Source of the DNA: an uncultured Oscillospiraceae bacterium
GTDB taxonomy: Bacteria; Bacillota; Clostridia; Oscillospirales; Acutalibacteraceae
Direction: 5' to 3'
Length of the DNA stretch: 64,000 nucleotides
Assembly: GCA_959596515.1 (NCBI GenBank)
Contig: CAUFXR010000001.1
Coordinates: 1-64,000 of the forward strand
In this document: positions 60,410-64,000 of the stretch, piece after piece
How positions within the stretch are numbered: position 1 is the first letter of the stretch
Layout of the letters: each line of letters begins with the position of its first letter
Notes under the pieces: model-generated
Seen by the model: only the letters and a program-made list of their open reading frames with translations
What the model was told of the DNA's origin: nothing
Databases searched by the model: none
Program-made: the position numbers and the translations under genes

Positions 60410-61618
60410 TTAACCCTGTAATTGATTCAGCACGCTGGCCAGCACGTTTCCCAATAGCTCGCCGGTGTAGGTAGCCTCTTCGATCGTATTGGCATCCGTC
60501 CCTACCTCGATCAACAGGGAGCCGTGTGTCAGATGCATATTGTATTGTGAAGGGCAAAAACTCATAGGCCGGGTCATCCCCGGATACATGGTTTCCGCTG
60601 TCTGCTGGATCTGCAGCGCCAGCCGCAGGTTATATTCCCAGTCCGGAAACTCCCAGGTGCCGTCATCGTCGCATCCCGCGATGATCATAATCTGGGCTGC
60701 CTTTTTTCCGTCCGCCACAAAGGTCGGTTTCGTTTTCCCCGTTTCGTTGTTCCCCAGCGCATCCCGGTGGATGTCCAGGACCACCTGAATTTCAGGATAC
60801 TCAGCCAGATCATCCTTGACGGTCTGCTCGGAACGGTAGTAGGAACCATTGTAGCTGGGATTATCGTGGATGGTTTTATCATGAAGCGTACCGATGCCCG
60901 CGTTGTTCAGCGTCTGGGTGATCGCGTCCCCTACGGCCACCACGCTGTAACGCTCATCCGTTGTTCTCGGATAAAAGCTTTCCGGATATTGCCCTGTGTC
61001 GATATCCAGATACGCCTCACAGGTGTGCGTGTGCATAATCAGGACCTCAGGTTCCCCGTTTTTCTGGATCGTTACATCCGGTCTTTTCGCCAGTTCCGCG
61101 CCAATATCAATTTGAGTCTGACAGGTGCTTTTAATGCTGAAATTTTCATATTGGGTACCGCTGGGACCGATCTGCACCTCATTGATCGGATAGGACGCCT
61201 CGCCTTCCTCTAAAGGGCCGCCGGTATAAGGGACCTCTTCCCCGGGATTTTCAGGATTATCACCGGATTCCGCAGGTTCGGAATCCGGATCGCTTTCGGC
61301 GCTGGATGCCTGTGAGGATGATGCTTCGGAAGATGCGCTGACGGAAGAACTGTCCTTCTGAGGCTGAGAGGGCTGAGCACTGGCCGCCTCTCGGTCGGAT
61401 GGAGACTGACTGTCCGTGTCTTCCGGCGCTTCCTGGGTAAAGAGATTCCTGGCCCCGTCCGGCGCGGTAAGGCCCGCCGCCAAAACCGAGAGGGAGTTTT
61501 GTCCATCCAGAAAAGCCTGAGGCAACTTCAGCGTGAAACTGAATACCGCGATCACCGCGCTTAGGCAAGCCATGCCCGTCATACATCCCCGCCTGACTTT
61601 TGGATTCCGAATCCTCAC
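60410..61618 (-). CDS. spoIIP: Stage II sporulation protein P
   Basis: Peptidoglycan amidase and endopeptidase that, with SpoIID, drives engulfment of the forespore. After an N-terminal membrane anchor (MACLSAVIAVFSFTLKL) and a long Ser/Glu/Pro linker, the amidase domain shows VLIMHTHTCEAYL, VAVGDAITQTLNNAGIGTLHDKTIHD, YRSEQTVKDDLAEYPEIQVVLDIHRD and the late HGSLLIEVGTDANTIEEA, all SpoIIP marks. I chose GTG 61618, six bases after GGGTG; a TTG at 61723 directly after gpr would add 35 residues without a clear ribosome site. The gpr-spoIIP order is conserved in Firmicutes. Confidence 0.94.
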   Translation of the reverse strand: MRIRNPKVRRGCMTGMACLSAVIAVFSFTLKLPQAFLDGQNSLSVLAAGLTAPDGARNLFTQEAPEDTDSQSPSDREAASAQPSQPQKDSSSVSASSEASSSQASSAESDPDSEPAESGDNPENPGEEVPYTGGPLEEGEASYPINEVQIGPSGTQYENFSIKSTCQTQIDIGAELAKRPDVTIQKNGEPEVLIMHTHTCEAYLDIDTGQYPESFYPRTTDERYSVVAVGDAITQTLNNAGIGTLHDKTIHDNPSYNGSYYRSEQTVKDDLAEYPEIQVVLDIHRDALGNNETGKTKPTFVADGKKAAQIMIIAGCDDDGTWEFPDWEYNLRLALQIQQTAETMYPGMTRPMSFCPSQYNMHLTHGSLLIEVGTDANTIEEATYTGELLGNVLASVLNQLQG

Positions 61619-61730
61619 TGTTTTCACCCTTTCGGCATTTTTATGAAAAGAAAGAGTCTTTTTCCGGATGCCGGACCCAATGTCCGCTTCTTTGAAAAAC
61701 TCTCTAATCCTTATGCCTAGCAAGGCCGGA

Positions 61731-62606
61731 TTATGACACCAGGGTAACCAGGTCCTCCAGGGAAAAAGAGGGCTGGAGGGCGTGGTTGATCGCCATGCTT
61801 ACCAGCTTCGCCGCCCGGTCGATCAGCAGATCGATTTCCCGGGGCGTCACCACCATAGGTTCTCCCCGGGGGGAAACCGTCTCTTCCACCCCCACCTTCT
61901 CCCGGCCCAGTAAATCCGCCGCCAGTGTCATAGCATCTACTACCGTGGGCACACCCATACTCACTACCGGCACTCCCATGGTCTGACGATCAATTTTAGG
62001 CCGGGCGTTTCCTACCCCCGAGCCCGGGCTAATCCCAGTATCCGATACCTGGACGGTACATCCCAATCGATCCAGCTTGCGGGAGGCTAAAGCGTCTACC
62101 ACGATCAGCGCGGCTGGATGCAGCTTTTGAGTGACACTGTAAAGAAGCTCCCCGGTTTCAATGCCGGTCTGTCCCAATACTCCCGGTGCGAGCACCGCCA
62201 CCGGTCTTAAATCATCAAGGCCCGTGCTCCGCGCCAGTTCTCCGGTAATGTGACGGGTCGCTAGCACCCCTTTCGCGGTTTTTGGTCCTAGATTATCCGG
62301 CGTGATCTCCGTATTGCCCAGGCCCGCTACTAATATCAACCCCCGCGTGGGAAGTAAAGAAGCTAATTCTTTTCCAATCAGCTTAATCCGGGAAGTCGGA
62401 TCCCGAAAATCGTCGCTGAAAGGCGGAACATCAAAGGTCAAATACGTTCCCTCCGGTTTTCCCATTTTATCGGCGGCCTCCCGCGTTTTTATTTTTAATC
62501 GGGTCAAGGTTATGTCGCCATATTTCTGGGTAAAATAATCTGTACCGCCGATATCTTTTTTTAAAAGCTCCCGTGCCTCAACCGCTAAATCTGTGCGGAA
62601 AACCAT
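61731..62606 (-). CDS. gpr: Germination protease (GPR endopeptidase)
   Basis: Degrades small acid-soluble spore proteins at germination. The 291-residue protein opens with RTDLAVEARELLKKD, where the family is cleaved during activation, and has the conserved blocks GLGNTEITPDNLGPKTAKGVLATRHI, VAVLAPGVLGQTGIETGELL, VVDALASRKLDRLGCTVQVSDTGISPGSGVGNAR and VVSMGVPTVVDAMT. ATG follows TAGGAGG. It starts the gpr-spoIIP unit, divergent from rpsT. Confidence 0.97.
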   Translation of the reverse strand: MVFRTDLAVEARELLKKDIGGTDYFTQKYGDITLTRLKIKTREAADKMGKPEGTYLTFDVPPFSDDFRDPTSRIKLIGKELASLLPTRGLILVAGLGNTEITPDNLGPKTAKGVLATRHITGELARSTGLDDLRPVAVLAPGVLGQTGIETGELLYSVTQKLHPAALIVVDALASRKLDRLGCTVQVSDTGISPGSGVGNARPKIDRQTMGVPVVSMGVPTVVDAMTLAADLLGREKVGVEETVSPRGEPMVVTPREIDLLIDRAAKLVSMAINHALQPSFSLEDLVTLVS

Positions 62607-62717
62607 TGCGTAATTCCTCCTAATATGCTATACTAAAAATCCGGTTCTTTTTCATCCTTATTATGAGGAAACCAGGACCGGATATGCTGGATTTTTTGAA
62701 AAACTTCAGAAAATCTC

Positions 62718-62746
62718 TTGCCAAAGCGAAAGAAAAATGGTATCAT
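62718..62746 (+). promoter_or_regulatory. Promoter of rpsT
   Basis: TTGCCA (62718-62723), 17-base spacer and TATCAT (62741-62746). The ATG at 62782 follows AAAGGAGGTG, leaving a leader of about 28 bases. Confidence 0.65.
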
Positions 62747-62781
62747 AAATTGAAGTGACCACGAGCAAAGGAGGTGTGACC

Positions 62782-63042
62782 ATGCCAAACATCAAATCTG
62801 CGAAAAAAAGAGTAAAAGTAATTGCCACCAAAACTCTTCGGAATAAGTCTTATAATTCCGCTTTGAAAACAGCGGTGAAAAAGGCTGATCTGGCTATCGA
62901 AGCCGGCGCTGCCGATAAAACCGAGGCTGTGCGCGCTGCGATTAAGAAAATCGACCAGGCCACCGCAAAGGGTATTCTGCACAAGAATACAGCTGCCAGA
63001 AAGAAGTCCGCCCTTGCTCGCAAGCTGAATGCTTCCGCTTAA
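62782..63042 (+). CDS. rpsT: 30S ribosomal protein S20
   Basis: Primary 16S rRNA-binding protein of the small subunit. The 86-residue Lys/Ala-rich helical protein has [26 protein letters not shown] and the later [21 protein letters not shown] end, both S20 marks. The ATG at 62782 is preceded by a full AAAGGAGGTG; the upstream in-frame start at 62755 is not used. A strong terminator follows. rpsT divergent from gpr is a conserved Firmicutes arrangement. Confidence 0.97.
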   Translation: MPNIKSAKKRVKVIATKTLRNKSYNSALKTAVKKADLAIEAGAADKTEAVRAAIKKIDQATAKGILHKNTAARKKSALARKLNASA

Positions 63043-63069
63043 GGGTAATGAAAAAGAGACCAAAACGTA

Positions 63070-63097
63070 AAAAGCAGAGCTGTAGTGCTCTGCTTTT
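63070..63097 (+). terminator. Intrinsic terminator after rpsT
   Basis: AAAAGCAGAGC (63070-63080) pairs with GCTCTGCTTTT (63087-63097) around TGTAGT, followed by TTGTTTT. Confidence 0.85.
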
Positions 63098-63329
63098 TTG
63101 TTTTCACTATTACCAAAAAGGGGGAAACGCTGTGCGAATATATCCCCATCCAAACATATAAGCCGAACAAATCTAAACCTTTAGTGTATCTTTCGCTGGC
63201 ATCGGCTTACCGACCGCAAAGCCCAAACAGACTTGTATAATTTATCATCTATTCACGATTTTTGCGTTGACTTTTCTACTAAAAATGGATATCATAAGTA
63301 TAGAAACTGATTTGTGGAGGTGCTCTCAT

Positions 63330-63482
63330 TTGAAGAAGTGTCATAAAATCGCATTGTTAATTGGCTTAATTACTTCTGTGGCGGCTATCGTGGCAACCGT
63401 GACCACCATCTTCTTGCTTCATCAGAAAAAGAAGAAAGAAGACGAAGAACTTGAGCACTATCTGGACTGCTCTATTCAATGA
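63330..63482 (+). CDS. 50-residue single-helix membrane protein
   Basis: A short protein with one hydrophobic helix (IALLIGLITSVAAIVATVTTIFLL) followed by a Lys/Glu-rich cytosolic tail (HQKKKKEDEELEHYLDCSIQ). Start is TTG at 63330, eight bases after GGAGGT. A terminator 50 bases downstream supports a real gene. No family recognised; similar small proteins occur in Clostridia. Confidence 0.65.
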   Translation: MKKCHKIALLIGLITSVAAIVATVTTIFLLHQKKKKEDEELEHYLDCSIQ

Positions 63483-63528
63483 GGACAGGCATTTGATTAC
63501 GAGCCGATAAAAAACAGAATAAATTCTG

Positions 63529-63567
63529 GGCTGCTTTTCTTTTTTTAAATGAAAAGCAGCCCGTTTT
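63529..63567. terminator. Intrinsic terminator after the small membrane protein gene
   Basis: GGGCTGCTTTTC and GAAAAGCAGCCC are perfect 12-base complements around a T/A-rich loop, followed by GTTTTTATT. Confidence 0.82.
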
Positions 63568-63748
63568 TATTGTTGTTTTTATTGTTGCTTTTATTGTTTC
63601 CGACCGATTTTCCCTTTTATACGGATCTACTGAATCAAACCCACAAAAAGATAACATGGCTTCGCAGAACTCGCGAGGTCTTATTTTCTAACAAGGAAAA
63701 TCGGCTCCTTTATGAAGCACTCTAAATGATTTCGATTCTAATATTTAT

Positions 63749-63838
63749 TTTAAGTTTTTCTATTATTTTAAACTTTTCTATTATTTTAAGCTTTTCTATC
63801 ATTCTAAACTTTTCTATTATTTTAAACTTTTAATTAAT
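63749..63838. repeat. Five tandem 18-bp AT-rich repeats
   Basis: Units of the type TTTAAACTTTTCTATTAT start at 63749, 63767, 63785, 63803 and 63821, with one to four changes each. They end two bases before the stop codon of the partial gene on the minus strand, that is, at its 3' end. Confidence 0.88.
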
Positions 63839-63840
63839 AG

Positions 63841-64000
63841 TTAACCGTCAATCGTCAGAAGCCGCAAATCGTCGTTAACCACAATAGCCGTGCCTACGTT
63901 TTCGAAAGTCTCAGCCCGACTGGTAGGCAGTGTCAGCAATGGGCTCCCAGTCAGTAGGTCCCTGATGCCAGGTTTTCCGTTAGCTGCCAACCTCCGCCAA
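63841..64000 (-). CDS. 3' end of an unidentified gene running off the right edge
   Basis: An open minus-strand frame of 53 codons with no stop up to the window edge, ending at TAA (63841-63843). The last residues read LTLPTSRAETFENVGTAIVV and then NDDLRLLTIDG. Codon use and GC content match the chromosomal genes. I do not recognise the family from this part; the start lies beyond the window. Confidence 0.6.
   Translation of the reverse strand, partial: WRRLAANGKPGIRDLLTGSPLLTLPTSRAETFENVGTAIVVNDDLRLLTIDG

Larger units (their letters stand above)
63483..63840. other. Gap with terminator and an 18-bp repeat
   Basis: Holds the terminator at 63529-63567 and five 18-base repeats at 63749-63838. 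Minus-strand open frames here are shadows. No gene supported. Confidence 0.5.

Noticed and set aside
62606..62640. CATATTA before gpr as a sigma-G -10 box
   Set aside because: It overlaps the ribosome site and no -35 element is found at 17-18 bases, so transcription would begin too late.

Overview
The window reads as chromosomal DNA of an endospore-forming, Gram-positive anaerobe of the class Clostridia, most like an Oscillospiraceae/Ruminococcaceae gut commensal. The reasons are three sporulation genes (spoIIE, spoIIP, gpr), a c-di-AMP phosphodiesterase-rplI-dnaB cluster, an RNase J with a lysine/alanine-rich N-terminal extension, frequent TTG/GTG starts behind strong AGGAGG sites, and deoxysugar genes. 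The species call is inference. No tRNA, rRNA or CRISPR array was seen.

Layout. 0-6.1 kb, minus strand: RNase J, GdpP-type phosphodiesterase, L9 and DnaB. 6.6-14.4 kb, plus strand: a cysteine desulfurase and IscU/NifU scaffold, a MATE exporter, and a three-gene set (COG2426 membrane protein and two flavoproteins). 14.7-17.8 kb, minus: a ferredoxin-ASKHA (RACo-like) protein and a PepV-type dipeptidase. 18.1-22.5 kb, plus: type III pantothenate kinase with an ECF S component, then a class II aldolase with rhamnulokinase. 23.2-26.2 kb, minus: a second MATE protein, then a HAD phosphatase and YitT protein behind a leader with an intrinsic terminator. 26.6-29.1 kb: a single 843-residue protein joining a sugar-isomerase-like TIM barrel to an acyl-CoA synthetase.

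Between two convergent rlmD-family rRNA methyltransferase genes (29.4-31.0 kb plus; 40.4-41.8 kb minus) lies a roughly 9.5-kb AT-richer island. At its left edge the last ~100 codons of the first rlmD change composition, as if an inserted element replaced the gene's 3' end. Inside are palindromic GGTACC repeats, a long hairpin and a rolling-circle Rep gene, then on the minus strand a lipoprotein, a flavin reductase-like protein, a large ImmA/IrrE-HTH metallopeptidase, an HNH nuclease, a natural fusion of a cytosine-C5 and an adenine-N6 DNA methyltransferase, and a small Cro/CI-type regulator. The last four are tightly spaced and look like one restriction-modification or defence operon. No integrase or relaxase was found, so the island looks like a decayed or trans-mobilised element.

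From 40.4 kb rightward: AzlCD amino-acid export, a DHHW lipoprotein, small cysteine-rich and DUF6809-like proteins, several tandem-repeat tracts, an HtrA protease, a DUF3048 lipoprotein, metG-tatD with a TatD-associated radical SAM gene, spoIIE, a secreted ComEC-like metallo-beta-lactamase-fold hydrolase, CCA-adding enzyme, two membrane/secreted proteins, the gpr-spoIIP pair divergent from rpsT, a 50-residue membrane protein, and the 3' end of an unidentified gene running off the right edge.
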